From assembly GCA_045655805.1 (NCBI GenBank), contig JAZOPZ010000013.1, positions 248,001 through 312,000 on the forward strand: 64,000 nt of DNA, in the 5' to 3' direction. A program made the translations under genes and the position numbers. Shown piece after piece: positions 41,485 to 51,091 of this stretch (positions are counted from its first letter, which is position 1; the number at the start of each line of letters is the position of its first letter). The notes beneath the pieces are model-generated. The model made no database searches. It was not told where the DNA came from and saw only the letters and a list, made by a program, of their open reading frames with translations. The DNA comes from UBA11475 sp045655805. GTDB lineage: Bacteria > Bacillota > Clostridia > Christensenellales > Borkfalkiaceae.

Positions 41485-42192
41485 TTGAAAATTGGCATAT
41501 TGGATAGTGGGGTCGGAGGACTAGGTCTCTTGAAAAAGTTGGACGAAAGACTGTCCGGGGTAGAATTTGTGTACTACGGTGATAACGAAAACGCTCCTTA
41601 CGGTAATTGTAGCGTATATAGGTTGCGTGTGCTTGTTCGGTGCGTTTTAGATTGTTTGTTGGCTAAAGAGGTTGACTGTGTAGTTATTGCCTGTAATACC
41701 GTTAGTTGCACGCTTTTTAAGTTTTGTGAAGAATACTTGCCGATTAAAGTTTTTGGGGTATTTCCGCCTGTAGAAACGGCTGTACTAAAGTATGATAAAC
41801 CATTATTGTTATGCACTAGGCTAACGGCAAATGATTATCTGCATTATGATAATTTGTTGGAAATAGTTTCTTTAAGAGGAACTGCTGACGAGATAGAAAA
41901 AGACCCTTTTAATAAAAATTTTTTGAATTTTGATAAAAAATTTTGTAAAAATAAAGCAGTAATTTTGGGATGTACACACTATTTTTTTAAAAAGTTAGGG
42001 ATTATTGACCACTTTTGTCCAATGGAAGTGTATGATGGGGTGGATAACACGATACTAAAGATTATTGAGTGGTATAATATAAAAAATCGCAAGAAAAAAT
42101 CAAATAAAAATTCGTATATAAATAATTTTATTTTTTTAGGTCCTAGTGGTTATAAAAATGCAGAAGTATTTAGAAAGTTGAAAAAATGCTGA
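41485..42192 (+). CDS. murI: Glutamate racemase (short)
   Basis: A 235-residue racemase supplying D-glutamate for peptidoglycan. The two catalytic cysteines lie in V-I-A-C-N-T-V-S and I-L-G-C-T-H-Y; the start G-I-L-D-S-G-V-G-G and Y-G-D-N-E-N-A-P-Y-G are intact. It is shorter than most relatives (about 260-270), with a reduced region between the motifs. TTG start at 41485 with AAGGGGG about ten bases upstream. It sits just before the mraZ promoter, functionally fitting the wall cluster. Confidence 0.88.
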   Translation: MKIGILDSGVGGLGLLKKLDERLSGVEFVYYGDNENAPYGNCSVYRLRVLVRCVLDCLLAKEVDCVVIACNTVSCTLFKFCEEYLPIKVFGVFPPVETAVLKYDKPLLLCTRLTANDYLHYDNLLEIVSLRGTADEIEKDPFNKNFLNFDKKFCKNKAVILGCTHYFFKKLGIIDHFCPMEVYDGVDNTILKIIEWYNIKNRKKKSNKNSYINNFIFLGPSGYKNAEVFRKLKKC

Positions 42193-42235
42193 AATTTTAT
42201 AAAAAAATACAAAAAAATGAAAATTTTTTAATGTA

Positions 42236-42255
42236 AGTGGTTGACAGTGGTTAAC
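42236..42255 (+). promoter_or_regulatory. Tandem repeat, candidate MraZ operator
   Basis: AGTGGTTGAC and AGTGGTTAAC follow each other directly, 10-bp phased, and overlap the -35 box. MraZ proteins bind direct repeats with a GTGG or TGGG core in their own promoter, so autorepression is likely. Confidence 0.6.
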
Positions 42256-42269
42256 ATTTATGTTATACT
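42241..42269 (+). promoter_or_regulatory. Promoter of the dcw cluster
   Basis: TTGACA (42241-42246), 17 bases, TATACT (42264-42269), 32 bases before the mraZ GTG. Confidence 0.8.
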
Positions 42270-42301
42270 GTAGGTACGATATAATTTGAGGAGTCTTCCG
42301 C

Positions 42302-42748
42302 GTGAACGAAGGTGTTTATTATCATCAATTAGATGCTAAAAACAGAATGCGAATACCTGCCAAGATTAGGGAGGAGTTTAAGGACGGATATTCATTCGTT
42401 ATTGCTCCTGGTAACTGTCTTGCAATCATTTCGCGTGAAGAATCTGAAAGAAGGCGTCAACAATTTTCAAAAATTTCGCCATACGATACCAAGGCGCTTG
42501 ATTATGCAAGATATATTTCTACTTGGACTTGTAATCCTGAAGAAGATAATCAAGGTAGAATTATTCTTCCACAACATATTAGAAATAAAATTCACATCGA
42601 TAAAAACGTTGTAACTGTTAAAACCTTTTATGGTGTTGAACTTTGGGCTGAAGAAGAGTGGAATAAAAAACTTGCATCTATGGAAAGTGAGAACATAGAT
42701 TCAATTTTTGATAAATTTAATGAGATGTTGGCAAAGTATGATGGCTGA
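42302..42748 (+). CDS. mraZ: Transcriptional regulator MraZ
   Basis: A 148-residue AbrB-like DNA-binding protein with two MraZ repeats (about 5-50 and 78-123; D-A-K-N-R-M-R-I-P-A and D-N-Q-G-R-I-I-L-P). It represses the dcw operon it heads. GTG start with GAGGAG. The last codons overlap rsmH, and a direct repeat lies in its promoter. Confidence 0.95.
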   Translation: MNEGVYYHQLDAKNRMRIPAKIREEFKDGYSFVIAPGNCLAIISREESERRRQQFSKISPYDTKALDYARYISTWTCNPEEDNQGRIILPQHIRNKIHIDKNVVTVKTFYGVELWAEEEWNKKLASMESENIDSIFDKFNEMLAKYDG

Positions 42749-43679
42749 TTTAAAGCACTATTCGGTTATGCTTAACGAGTGTTTAGATGGACTTGCTATT
42801 AAAGACGGTGGCGTATACTTTGACGGAACGCTCGGTGGCGCAGGGCATTCTTACGGAATACTTGAGCGTTCATCGCCGACAGGTAGACTAGTCGCAACTG
42901 ACCTTGACGATTACGCTATCGGTAGAGCGAATGAAAGGCTTAAAGAGTTTGACGGAAGATTTACTCTCGTAAAAGATAACTTCAAAAATTATCTGAATAT
43001 TAAAGAAACTCTTAATATAAAAGAGTTTGACGGCATTATTTTGGATTTAGGCGTTTCAAGTTTTCAACTTGACGATAAATCGAGAGGTTTTGCCTATATG
43101 GCTGAAAACGAAATGCTCGATATGCGTATGGATAATACGAGTGGTTTTTCAGCAAAAACGGTAGTAAACGAATATTCTGAAAAAGAACTTGTTAGGATTT
43201 TTGAAGAATACGGCGAAGAAAGATTTTCAAAACAAATCGCTAGAAAAATTACCGAAAAAAGAAAAATTAAGCCTATTGAAACTTGTGGAGAGTTGGTTGA
43301 AATAATCAAAAAAACGATTCCAAAGAAGTTTCAAATAGACGGGCATCCTGCAAAAAGGGTGTTCCAAGCAATTAGAATTGAAGTTAACGGTGAACTTGAC
43401 GAACTTAAGGAAACCGTTATAAATATGGCAAAAAGTCTTAAAAAGGGTGGAAGAATTGTAATTTTAACTTTTCACTCTTTGGAGGACAGGCTTGTTAAAC
43501 AGGCATTTAAAGAACTTGAAACGGATTGTGTTTGTCCAAAAGAATTTCCTGTATGCGTTTGTGGAAAGCGTAGAGAAATAAAAATCTTAAGCAAACATCC
43601 AATAACGGCATCCGAAAAAGAACTTAACGAAAATTCCCGTTCAAAAAGCGCTAAATTAAGAATTGCCGAAAGAATTTAA
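42741..43679 (+). CDS. rsmH: 16S rRNA (cytosine-1402 N4) methyltransferase RsmH
   Basis: A 312-residue SAM methyltransferase modifying C1402 in the P site. It opens H-Y-S-V-M-L-N-E, has the SAM loop D-G-T-L-G-G-A-G-H and the G-I-I-L-D-L-G-V-S-S-F-Q-L-D motif, and a late L-T-F-H-S-L-E-D-R segment. Two adjacent ATGs (42738, 42741) overlap the mraZ stop; the second is used. It is in the standard dcw position. Confidence 0.95.
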   Translation: MADLKHYSVMLNECLDGLAIKDGGVYFDGTLGGAGHSYGILERSSPTGRLVATDLDDYAIGRANERLKEFDGRFTLVKDNFKNYLNIKETLNIKEFDGIILDLGVSSFQLDDKSRGFAYMAENEMLDMRMDNTSGFSAKTVVNEYSEKELVRIFEEYGEERFSKQIARKITEKRKIKPIETCGELVEIIKKTIPKKFQIDGHPAKRVFQAIRIEVNGELDELKETVINMAKSLKKGGRIVILTFHSLEDRLVKQAFKELETDCVCPKEFPVCVCGKRREIKILSKHPITASEKELNENSRSKSAKLRIAERI

Positions 43680-43691
43680 AGGAGCAACACT

Positions 43692-44240
43692 ATGGATTTT
43701 TTACGTAACGATAACGTTTTATTAGCCGAAAGAGAAGAAATTATCGACAAAAGCGAAACGATTAACGAAACCTTCGCAATGATGGAATCTTGCGATGAAC
43801 TTTTTGCTACCGTAAATTATGACGTACAAAAGGAAAGAGCGGAAAGAGAAAATCTTATAGAAAATATTCTTAACGAAATTGACGGCAAATCTTTAACAGA
43901 AGAAGAAATTATGCCTACTAGCGAAACTATGCGCTATAAAAAAACCGAATCACTTGATTTATCTGATATCGAAGTGGTTGACGACGGTTTTACTTTTGGT
44001 TTAAGAAAGAGAGATAAAATGCTTATTGCCGTTTATTCAGTAGTAGTGATGCTTATTTTATCGCTTATCGTTCTCAATACGGGTATTATCAATACTATTC
44101 AAGCAAAACTTAATGAAAGAACTGAAAGTATTGCGACGTTGACTCAAGAATATTCACAAATTGTTAACGAAATTGAAACGGTAAGTTCTGACGATTACGT
44201 TATAAATAAAGCAGTTAACGAATATAATATGAGTAAATAA
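43692..44240 (+). CDS. FtsL-like division protein
   Basis: A 182-residue protein with an unusually long, acidic cytoplasmic N-terminus (about 110 residues), one membrane helix (about 113-135) and a short extracellular coiled-coil-like tail. Position between rsmH and the PBP and the topology identify it as FtsL-type; sequence identity is weak, as usual for FtsL. AAAGGAGC precedes the ATG. Confidence 0.7.
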   Translation: MDFLRNDNVLLAEREEIIDKSETINETFAMMESCDELFATVNYDVQKERAERENLIENILNEIDGKSLTEEEIMPTSETMRYKKTESLDLSDIEVVDDGFTFGLRKRDKMLIAVYSVVVMLILSLIVLNTGIINTIQAKLNERTESIATLTQEYSQIVNEIETVSSDDYVINKAVNEYNMSK

Positions 44241-44250
44241 ATACTCGGGG

Positions 44251-45999
44251 GTGATTCCCATAAAATCAGATTTTTCAATATCAATTTTACGAAAGAGGTT
44301 ATTCGCAATTTTTTGTGTAATAACCTTTTTATTTTGTCTAGTTTTGGGGAGACTTTTTTACGTTCAAATCATTTGGGGCAACGCTTTACAGGAGAAAGCG
44401 ATTGACCAATGGACAAGAGAAATTCCTTTGGTTGCAAGGCGTGGTAAAATAGTAGATGCTAACGGTGTAGTTTTAGTTGATAATAATGACACTTATACTG
44501 TTTTTGTCAGAAAGAAAGCAGTTGAAAATATTGAGGAATTATCTAAAGTTTTAGCAAGTACGCTTGACATTGATTTGGACTTTGTTGAAAATCGGTTAAA
44601 AAGAACTATTTCTTCAGAAATAACCGTCAAAAAACAGGTTGAAAAAGATAAAATTGCAAAACTATTATCTTATAACTTAAAAGGTGTTTATTGTTCAAGA
44701 GATAATAGCAGAAAATATTTGTATGGTGATTTTTTAACACAAGTTTTAGGGTTTACTTCAACGGACGGTTATGGTCAAAGTGGACTTGAACTTTATTACG
44801 ATAAGTATCTAAAAGGTGAAAACGGTGAAATTTTATATGAAACCGATATAGTCGGCGTAGAAATTGAAGGTAGTTCTCCAACGTACATACCAGCAACGGA
44901 CGGTTTAAATATTAAACTTACCGTTGATTATGAAATTCAGCAAGTAGTAGAGGCGCAAACAGCACTTGCTTATGAAAGTTGTAGCGCAAAATCCGTTCAA
45001 TGTTTAGTTTTAGATCCGTCTAATTGTGAAATTTTAGCAATGAGCGTAAAACCCTCGCTTGATCTCAACGAAATTCCTCGTGACGACTTGGATACACTTA
45101 ACGCTTTAACGAGAAATAGGTTAATAAGTGACGTTTATGAGCCTGGTTCGACTTTTAAAATATTAACTTCCGTAGCGAATATTGAAGAATATTTGCGAAA
45201 AAACCCTAAAGCCTTTGCTCCCGAACATATTTATAATTCGTCGAGATATAGATTTATTGATGGAACGAGAGTAAAATGTTGGAGTAATCATGCAGGTGGT
45301 AAACACAGCGCTTTAAACTTAAGCGGGGCGCTTAACAATAGTTGTAATCCGATATTCGTAGACATAGCAATGTCACTTGGTAAGGAAACAATGTATAAAT
45401 ATATAGAAAAATTTGGTTACGGCAGTTGTACGGGGATCGACTTTTTAGGCGAGTCACAGGGAATGATTTTGCCTAAAAGTGCAGTAAAAAACGTTGATTT
45501 ATCAAGAATTGCGTTTGGGCAAACGATAGCGGTAACGCCTTTGCAGTTGGCGGTTGCAACTTCTTCTGCTATAAATGGTGGGTATTATTACGAACCACAT
45601 TTGGTTAAGGAGATATATTCAAACGACGGTATTACCGTGGAAAAGATTTTGCCTACTTTAAAAAATAGAACCGTTAGTGAAAATGCTTCTAAAATTTTGA
45701 ACGAAATGCTAGAGAAGGTTGTTTGTGAGGGAAGTGGTAAACACGCTTATATTGAAGGCTACAAAGTTGCCGGCAAAACAGGTACTGCTCAAAAATATGA
45801 GAACGGTGTGATTGCAAGTGGTAAGTACGTTTCTTCGTTTATTGGATATTTTCCAGCAAATGCACCTAAATATCTTGCATTGTTTATTATTGACGAACCC
45901 GTTGGGCAATATTATGGTTCAACCGTTGCAGCGCCGTATGCAAAAGAGATTTTTCAATCGATAATCGATTTGAAAAATATAAAACCGATAATTTACTAA
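44251..45999 (+). CDS. Class B penicillin-binding protein (FtsI/SpoVD type)
   Basis: A 582-residue transpeptidase: one N-terminal membrane anchor (about 16-38), PBP dimer domain (about 55-215) and transpeptidase domain with S300-T-F-K303, S364-C-N366 and K509-T-G-T512. It cross-links septal peptidoglycan with FtsW. No PASTA domain is present, in contrast to SpoVD/PBP2x. The GTG start at 44251 is close to a GGGGG run, so initiation could differ slightly. Single PBP gene of the cluster. Confidence 0.93.
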   Translation: MIPIKSDFSISILRKRLFAIFCVITFLFCLVLGRLFYVQIIWGNALQEKAIDQWTREIPLVARRGKIVDANGVVLVDNNDTYTVFVRKKAVENIEELSKVLASTLDIDLDFVENRLKRTISSEITVKKQVEKDKIAKLLSYNLKGVYCSRDNSRKYLYGDFLTQVLGFTSTDGYGQSGLELYYDKYLKGENGEILYETDIVGVEIEGSSPTYIPATDGLNIKLTVDYEIQQVVEAQTALAYESCSAKSVQCLVLDPSNCEILAMSVKPSLDLNEIPRDDLDTLNALTRNRLISDVYEPGSTFKILTSVANIEEYLRKNPKAFAPEHIYNSSRYRFIDGTRVKCWSNHAGGKHSALNLSGALNNSCNPIFVDIAMSLGKETMYKYIEKFGYGSCTGIDFLGESQGMILPKSAVKNVDLSRIAFGQTIAVTPLQLAVATSSAINGGYYYEPHLVKEIYSNDGITVEKILPTLKNRTVSENASKILNEMLEKVVCEGSGKHAYIEGYKVAGKTGTAQKYENGVIASGKYVSSFIGYFPANAPKYLALFIIDEPVGQYYGSTVAAPYAKEIFQSIIDLKNIKPIIY

Positions 46000-46132
46000 A
46001 GAAAAACAGTCTTTGACTGTTTATTTTATTTAAAAAAATGAGTTTTTGTCAAAAATCGACGATATGTTGCAAATTATAATTTAGTTGTAGTGTTAATATT
46101 CGTTGGAAAGAGAAAAATGATAAGGGTGAGTT

Positions 46133-47581
46133 ATGAAATTAAATAAATTATTAAACGGTATTGAAATTATCAATTGTGATAACGAAGCGCTAGAACTAGA
46201 AGTGCTTTCGGTATCGATAAATAGTAAGTCAGTTGAAAAGAATAGCGTGTTCGTTTGCTTAAAAGGTGAAAATTTTGACGGACATTCATTTGTGAAAGAG
46301 GCTGAATTGCGTGGCGCTATAGTAGTTATTTGTGAAGACGATTGCGAAACTGTATTGCCTAAAATAAAAGTAAAAGATTGTAGAGAGGCTTATGCAAAAA
46401 TTTGTTCCAACTTTTATGGTTCACCCGAAAAAAGCATGAAAATAATAGGCGTTACTGGGACAAACGGAAAAACTTCAACTGTGTTTATGATTGCGGAAAT
46501 TTTAAATAAATACGGAATAAAAACCGGTATTATAGGAACTTTGGGCGCATATTATTGTGGAAATGTGGTAGATGCGTCATTGACAACTCCAGACCCATCC
46601 GCTTTGTATAAAATTTTTGCTGACATGAAAGAGAGTGGTGTGCAAGTCGTTGTAATGGAGGTGTCCGCACACGCTTGCGAACTTAAAAAAATCGCGCCTA
46701 TTGAATTTTATGTAGGTGTTTTCACAAATCTAACGCAAGACCACCTTGACTATTTTAAAGATATGGAAAACTACAAAAAAGCAAAATTGCGTTTTTTAAA
46801 TAATTCTAAATGTAAATATTTAGTTGTAAATAGCGACGATTTGCTTGGTAGGGAACTAACTATTAACAATAAAAAGGTTTTAACGTACGGTATTGATAAT
46901 CCTGCCGACGTTTTTGCAATAAATATTAAAGAAAGTAAAAAGGGTACGTCTTTTGTAGTAAATTTATTCGACGACGTTATAAAAGTATTTTCATCGCTGT
47001 ACGGTAGATTTAACGTATATAATGAAATGTGTTCTATGCTTACTGCGTGTTTGTTGGGCGTGCCAACTTATTTTGCTGTAGAAGTTATTGAAAACTTTAA
47101 CTGTATTAGTGGTCGGTTGGAAAAAATTTACGACGATAAATTTATGATTTTTATAGATTACGCACATACTCCTGACGGTTTAGAAAAGTCGATTAGTGCG
47201 CTAAAAAGGTTTTCAAGTGGTAGACTGATTACGCTGTTTGGTTGTGGTGGTAACCGTGATAAGGATAAAAGGGCAAAAATGGGGAAAATTAGCGCGGATC
47301 TATCGGATTTTTCAATAATTACGTCAGACAATCCACGGTTTGAAGACCCAATGAGTATTATTAAAGAGATTGAAAAAGGGTTCGTGGGAACTAGTGCAAA
47401 AAGCGTTTCAATAGAGAATAGGCGGTCTGCCATAGAATACGCTTTATCAATATTAAAAAAAGACGACGTTTTGCTTATAGCCGGCAAAGGTGCAGAGCGT
47501 TCTCAAGAAATTTTGGGTGTTAAACAACCGTTTGACGATAAAGAAGTAGTACTTGAATTACTTTCTCAAAATCGTCAATAA
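46133..47581 (+). CDS. murE: UDP-MurNAc-tripeptide synthetase, meso-DAP type
   Basis: A 482-residue Mur ligase. The ATP loop is G-V-T-G-T-N-G-K-T-S (about 105-114); the amino-acid pocket carries D399-N-P-R402, the motif of meso-diaminopimelate-adding MurE (lysine enzymes differ here). The peptidoglycan is therefore predicted to contain meso-DAP. GGGTGAG precedes the ATG. A 130-base gap separates it from the PBP; mraY follows 10 bases after its stop. Confidence 0.95.
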   Translation: MKLNKLLNGIEIINCDNEALELEVLSVSINSKSVEKNSVFVCLKGENFDGHSFVKEAELRGAIVVICEDDCETVLPKIKVKDCREAYAKICSNFYGSPEKSMKIIGVTGTNGKTSTVFMIAEILNKYGIKTGIIGTLGAYYCGNVVDASLTTPDPSALYKIFADMKESGVQVVVMEVSAHACELKKIAPIEFYVGVFTNLTQDHLDYFKDMENYKKAKLRFLNNSKCKYLVVNSDDLLGRELTINNKKVLTYGIDNPADVFAINIKESKKGTSFVVNLFDDVIKVFSSLYGRFNVYNEMCSMLTACLLGVPTYFAVEVIENFNCISGRLEKIYDDKFMIFIDYAHTPDGLEKSISALKRFSSGRLITLFGCGGNRDKDKRAKMGKISADLSDFSIITSDNPRFEDPMSIIKEIEKGFVGTSAKSVSIENRRSAIEYALSILKKDDVLLIAGKGAERSQEILGVKQPFDDKEVVLELLSQNRQ

Positions 47582-47591
47582 TTGGAGTGTG

Positions 47592-48572
47592 ATGAATTTA
47601 GTAGTTAGCGCGGTTCTTTCTTTTTTATTGACCGTTATTGTTGCTTTAATATTTATACCAGTACTTAAAAAAAGGAAAGCAAGGCAAACCATTCTTTTTT
47701 ACGTCAAAGAACACGAGCATAAAAATGGAACGCCTACGCTAGGTGGACTATTTTTTGTTACAGCGATTACCATCGTGTACTTTTTATTTTCAAAAAACTC
47801 GGGTGTGGCAACGGTTTCGCTCGTAATTGCTCTTGGTTTTTTTGCCGTAGGTTTTTTAGATGATTTAATAAAAATAAGAACTTCCGATAATCAAGGATTA
47901 AGACCGTATCAAAAAATAGTTTTTCAGTTGCTGATAAGTTTACTTGCTGGTTTTTTTGCTATAAAAAATGGATTGACTAGGTTTTATTTGCCATTTTCAC
48001 AAATATCTGTTGATTTTGGACTTTTTGCAATGCCGTTTATAGCCGTAGTTTATATTGCAGTTACTAATTGCGTAAATTTAACAGACGGTCTCGACGGACT
48101 TGCTAGTAGCGTTTCAACGGCATATTTTTTAGGAATTTCGCTTTTATTGTTTTTTCAAAAAACTTTTTTTAGTGAAACTTTTCATCTTATAGAAGAAGTG
48201 GACGGCGTTATTTACCTTTGTGTGATTAGTGCGTCTGCGTTATTTGCTTTTTTATGTTTTAATACTAACAAAGCAAATATTTTTATGGGGGATACGGGGT
48301 CGCTTTTTTTAGGTGGGCTTATAGGTGGCGTTACAGTTTTTACTGGCAATACCTTGCTTTTACCCATTATCGGATTACCGTTCGTTATATCGGGACTTTC
48401 CGTAATAATTCAAGTAATTTATTTTAAGAAAACTGGTAAACGAGTGTTTTTGATGGCGCCATATCATCATCATTTGCAACAAAAAGGATTAAGTGAGTGC
48501 AAAATAGCATATCTTTATACGGTAATAACTGTTTTAGCGACGGCGTTTTGTTTGATGCCTTTTGCTAGTTAG
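47592..48572 (+). CDS. mraY: Phospho-MurNAc-pentapeptide transferase MraY
   Basis: A 326-residue membrane enzyme forming lipid I. Conserved N-L-T-D-G-L-D-G-L-A, F-M-G-D-T-G-S-L-F-L-G-G and P-Y-H-H-H-L-Q-Q-K-G are present, with about ten membrane helices. The ATG at 47592 with TTGGAG upstream is chosen; the longer frame starts within murE. murF is not between murE and mraY as in many bacteria. Confidence 0.96.
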   Translation: MNLVVSAVLSFLLTVIVALIFIPVLKKRKARQTILFYVKEHEHKNGTPTLGGLFFVTAITIVYFLFSKNSGVATVSLVIALGFFAVGFLDDLIKIRTSDNQGLRPYQKIVFQLLISLLAGFFAIKNGLTRFYLPFSQISVDFGLFAMPFIAVVYIAVTNCVNLTDGLDGLASSVSTAYFLGISLLLFFQKTFFSETFHLIEEVDGVIYLCVISASALFAFLCFNTNKANIFMGDTGSLFLGGLIGGVTVFTGNTLLLPIIGLPFVISGLSVIIQVIYFKKTGKRVFLMAPYHHHLQQKGLSECKIAYLYTVITVLATAFCLMPFAS

Positions 48573-48580
48573 GAGGATTT

Positions 48581-49945
48581 ATGTTTATAAAAAACGAAGT
48601 ATTTTTAATATTCGGTATGTCTAAAAGTGGATATTCGGCGACTAACGCTTTACTAAATTTGGGCGCAAAATGCTATTTGTATGAAGAAAATTCTAACCAA
48701 AATTTAATTAAAAATTTGGACGAGTTAGTTCAAAAAGGCGCTGTAAAAATTTCCGAGAACGAACTAGATGCCGTTTTAACATTAACGACGGTTTTAGTGG
48801 TTAGTCCTGGTATTGCAATAAACCATCCGATTTGTGTAAAAGCAAAAAGTTTAAAAAAGAGAATTATTGGTGAACTTGAACTCGGTAGTACTTTAATAAA
48901 ATCGCCCATAATTGCAGTTACTGGGACGAACGGAAAAACTACTACTGTTTCTATGCTGGGAAGAATTTTTGAAGAGGCTGGGCAAAGTCATCAAGTTGTT
49001 GGTAATATAGGTGTACCGATATGTTCAAAAATCAAGGAACTTTCAGATTTTAATACTTTAGCAGTAACGGAAGTGTCTAGTTTTCAACTAGAAACAGTAC
49101 ATAGTTTTTCGCCACATATTGCTTGCGTTTTAAATGTTGCGCCAGACCATTTAGAAAGGCATTACACTATGGAAAATTATGCTTTTTTGAAAAGTAAAAT
49201 ATTGAAGAATTTGCGCGAAAGTGAGTATGCCGTTCTAAATGCTGACGATTTGTATTTTGAAGAATTTTCTAAAAAAACTAGAGCAAAAGTTTTAACTTTT
49301 TCAATGAAAAATAAAAACGCTAACGCATATTATTTTGATGGAGCGTTGCATTTTGGTGTTGATATGATTATTCACGAAAGCGAAATGGGGGTAAAAGGTG
49401 AACACAATATATTAAACGCTTTAGCGAGCATTTGTATAGCAAAGGCAGTTGGCGTTGATAATCAAACTATAAACAATGCGTTAAAAAACTATAAGGGAGA
49501 AAAACATCGTATTGAACTAGTTGGCAAATTAAATAATAAAGAGTTTTACGACGATTCAAAGGGTACTAATATAGCATCAACTTTATCTGCGATAAAATGT
49601 ATGAATAGCCCTACGGTTTTAATACTTGGTGGCAAAGACAAAGGGGAAAGTTATGAGGAACTTTTTACGAAAATAAAGGATAGTAGTGTGGTTTACTGCG
49701 TTTTAACGGGTGAAAATGCTAGCGCTCTTTTAAAAACAGCCGTTATTTGTGGCTATGATAAAGTTTGTTTAGTAGATGCTTTTGATACGGCAGTAAAGGT
49801 TGCTGAATTTTTTTGCCCTAAAAACGGTTGTGTTTTATTAAGTCCTGCATCAGCAAGTTTTGATAGATTTTCTGGTTATGCCGAGCGTGGCGAGTATTTT
49901 TGTAAGGTGGTGAAGTCGCTTGAAAAAAACGAGCGCTTTGATTAA
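48581..49945 (+). CDS. murD: UDP-MurNAc-L-alanine:D-glutamate ligase MurD
   Basis: A 454-residue Mur ligase: the N-terminal UDP-binding domain (F-G-M-S-K-S-G-Y-S), ATP loop V-T-G-T-N-G-K-T-T-T (about 113-122), central V-A-P-D-H-L-E-R-H and the K319-like D-D-S-K-G-T-N. It adds the D-Glu made by MurI. AGGAGG precedes the ATG; its end overlaps ftsW by 26 bases. Confidence 0.96.
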   Translation: MFIKNEVFLIFGMSKSGYSATNALLNLGAKCYLYEENSNQNLIKNLDELVQKGAVKISENELDAVLTLTTVLVVSPGIAINHPICVKAKSLKKRIIGELELGSTLIKSPIIAVTGTNGKTTTVSMLGRIFEEAGQSHQVVGNIGVPICSKIKELSDFNTLAVTEVSSFQLETVHSFSPHIACVLNVAPDHLERHYTMENYAFLKSKILKNLRESEYAVLNADDLYFEEFSKKTRAKVLTFSMKNKNANAYYFDGALHFGVDMIIHESEMGVKGEHNILNALASICIAKAVGVDNQTINNALKNYKGEKHRIELVGKLNNKEFYDDSKGTNIASTLSAIKCMNSPTVLILGGKDKGESYEELFTKIKDSSVVYCVLTGENASALLKTAVICGYDKVCLVDAFDTAVKVAEFFCPKNGCVLLSPASASFDRFSGYAERGEYFCKVVKSLEKNERFD

Positions 49946-51026
49946 TAAAAAAACAAAAGGTGATTTAACTATTCCCATAGCCGTTATTTTTTTATCGGTT
50001 GTGGGAACGGTTTTTATTTATTCGGCAAGTTGTTATTCGGCATCGGCTACTTATAACGATGCTTTTTACTTTGTAAAAAAACAGGTTATAGGTATTTTGT
50101 TAGGCATGGTTGCTATGATTTTTACGGCAAATTTGAGTTATCATAAATTAAAAAAATTCACCTTGCCTATTTGCATTTTGGCAATAGTTTTGCTTGCCCT
50201 TGTTTTTGTGCCTAAAATAGGGGTTGAAAATTACGGAGCGAAAAGGTGGATAGCAGTTGGACCTATAACGCTTCAACCATCTGAAGTTGCAAAATTTGCT
50301 TTAATACTTTTCGGCGCTACTTATATATCTTCAAATCCTGAAAAAATGCGTACTTTTAAAGGAATTATCCCTATACTTTTATACGGGCTCGTTTTATGCG
50401 CATTGATTATCGCTGAACCTAATATGTCAATAACCGTATGTATGATAGCTCTCATGATTTCAATACTATTTGCAGGTGGTATGAAGATAAAATATTTTGT
50501 ACTTCTTGCTGTACCCGCAATTTTGGGTGCCGTTTTGCTAATTTTGGCAGAACCTTATCGTCTTGATAGACTTTCGGCTTTTTTAGACCCTTGGGCGTCT
50601 CCTAAAGGTGAGGGGTATCAGTTGTTGCAATCATTGTACGCTCTAGGCTCTGGTGGGTGGTTTGGAGTGGGGCTTTTTAAGTCTAGGCAAAAGTATGCTT
50701 TTTTACCGTTTAGCGAGTCTGATTTTATACTTTCGATTATAGGAGAAGAAATAGGTTTTGTTGGTATAATTTTATTTTTTTGTTTACTATTTTACATAAT
50801 TTTTAGAGGGATTAAAACTGCGCGTAAATCAAATGATTTATTTGGTTATATTTTATCCGTTGGAATCACTATGATTTTTGGTATTCAAGTAATTGTCAAC
50901 GCTTTGGTTGTAAGTGGGGCAATTCCTCCGACAGGGTTACCTTTGCCTTTGGTTTCTAGTGGAAATACTGCAATTATAATTTTTATGGCTGAAATGGGGG
51001 TGTTGTATAACGTTTCGAAAGGATAA
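49920..51026 (+). CDS. ftsW: SEDS peptidoglycan polymerase FtsW
   Basis: A 368-residue protein with ten membrane helices. SEDS motifs are G-A-K-R-W-I, L-Q-P-S-E-V-A-K, G-E-G-Y-Q and E-S-D-F-I-L-S-I-I-G-E-E (catalytic Asp). The common last motif appears as P-L-P-L-V-S-S-G-N-T-A instead of the usual S-Y-G-G-S. TTG start at 49920 with AAGGTGG nine bases upstream, overlapping murD. It pairs with the class B PBP of the cluster. Confidence 0.93.
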   Translation: MKKTSALINKKTKGDLTIPIAVIFLSVVGTVFIYSASCYSASATYNDAFYFVKKQVIGILLGMVAMIFTANLSYHKLKKFTLPICILAIVLLALVFVPKIGVENYGAKRWIAVGPITLQPSEVAKFALILFGATYISSNPEKMRTFKGIIPILLYGLVLCALIIAEPNMSITVCMIALMISILFAGGMKIKYFVLLAVPAILGAVLLILAEPYRLDRLSAFLDPWASPKGEGYQLLQSLYALGSGGWFGVGLFKSRQKYAFLPFSESDFILSIIGEEIGFVGIILFFCLLFYIIFRGIKTARKSNDLFGYILSVGITMIFGIQVIVNALVVSGAIPPTGLPLPLVSSGNTAIIIFMAEMGVLYNVSKG

Positions 51027-51091
51027 ATAAACTTTTTTGAATTTTGACCATAAAATAATATACGGAGACTGTTTTTGTGGGGGAAGAATTT

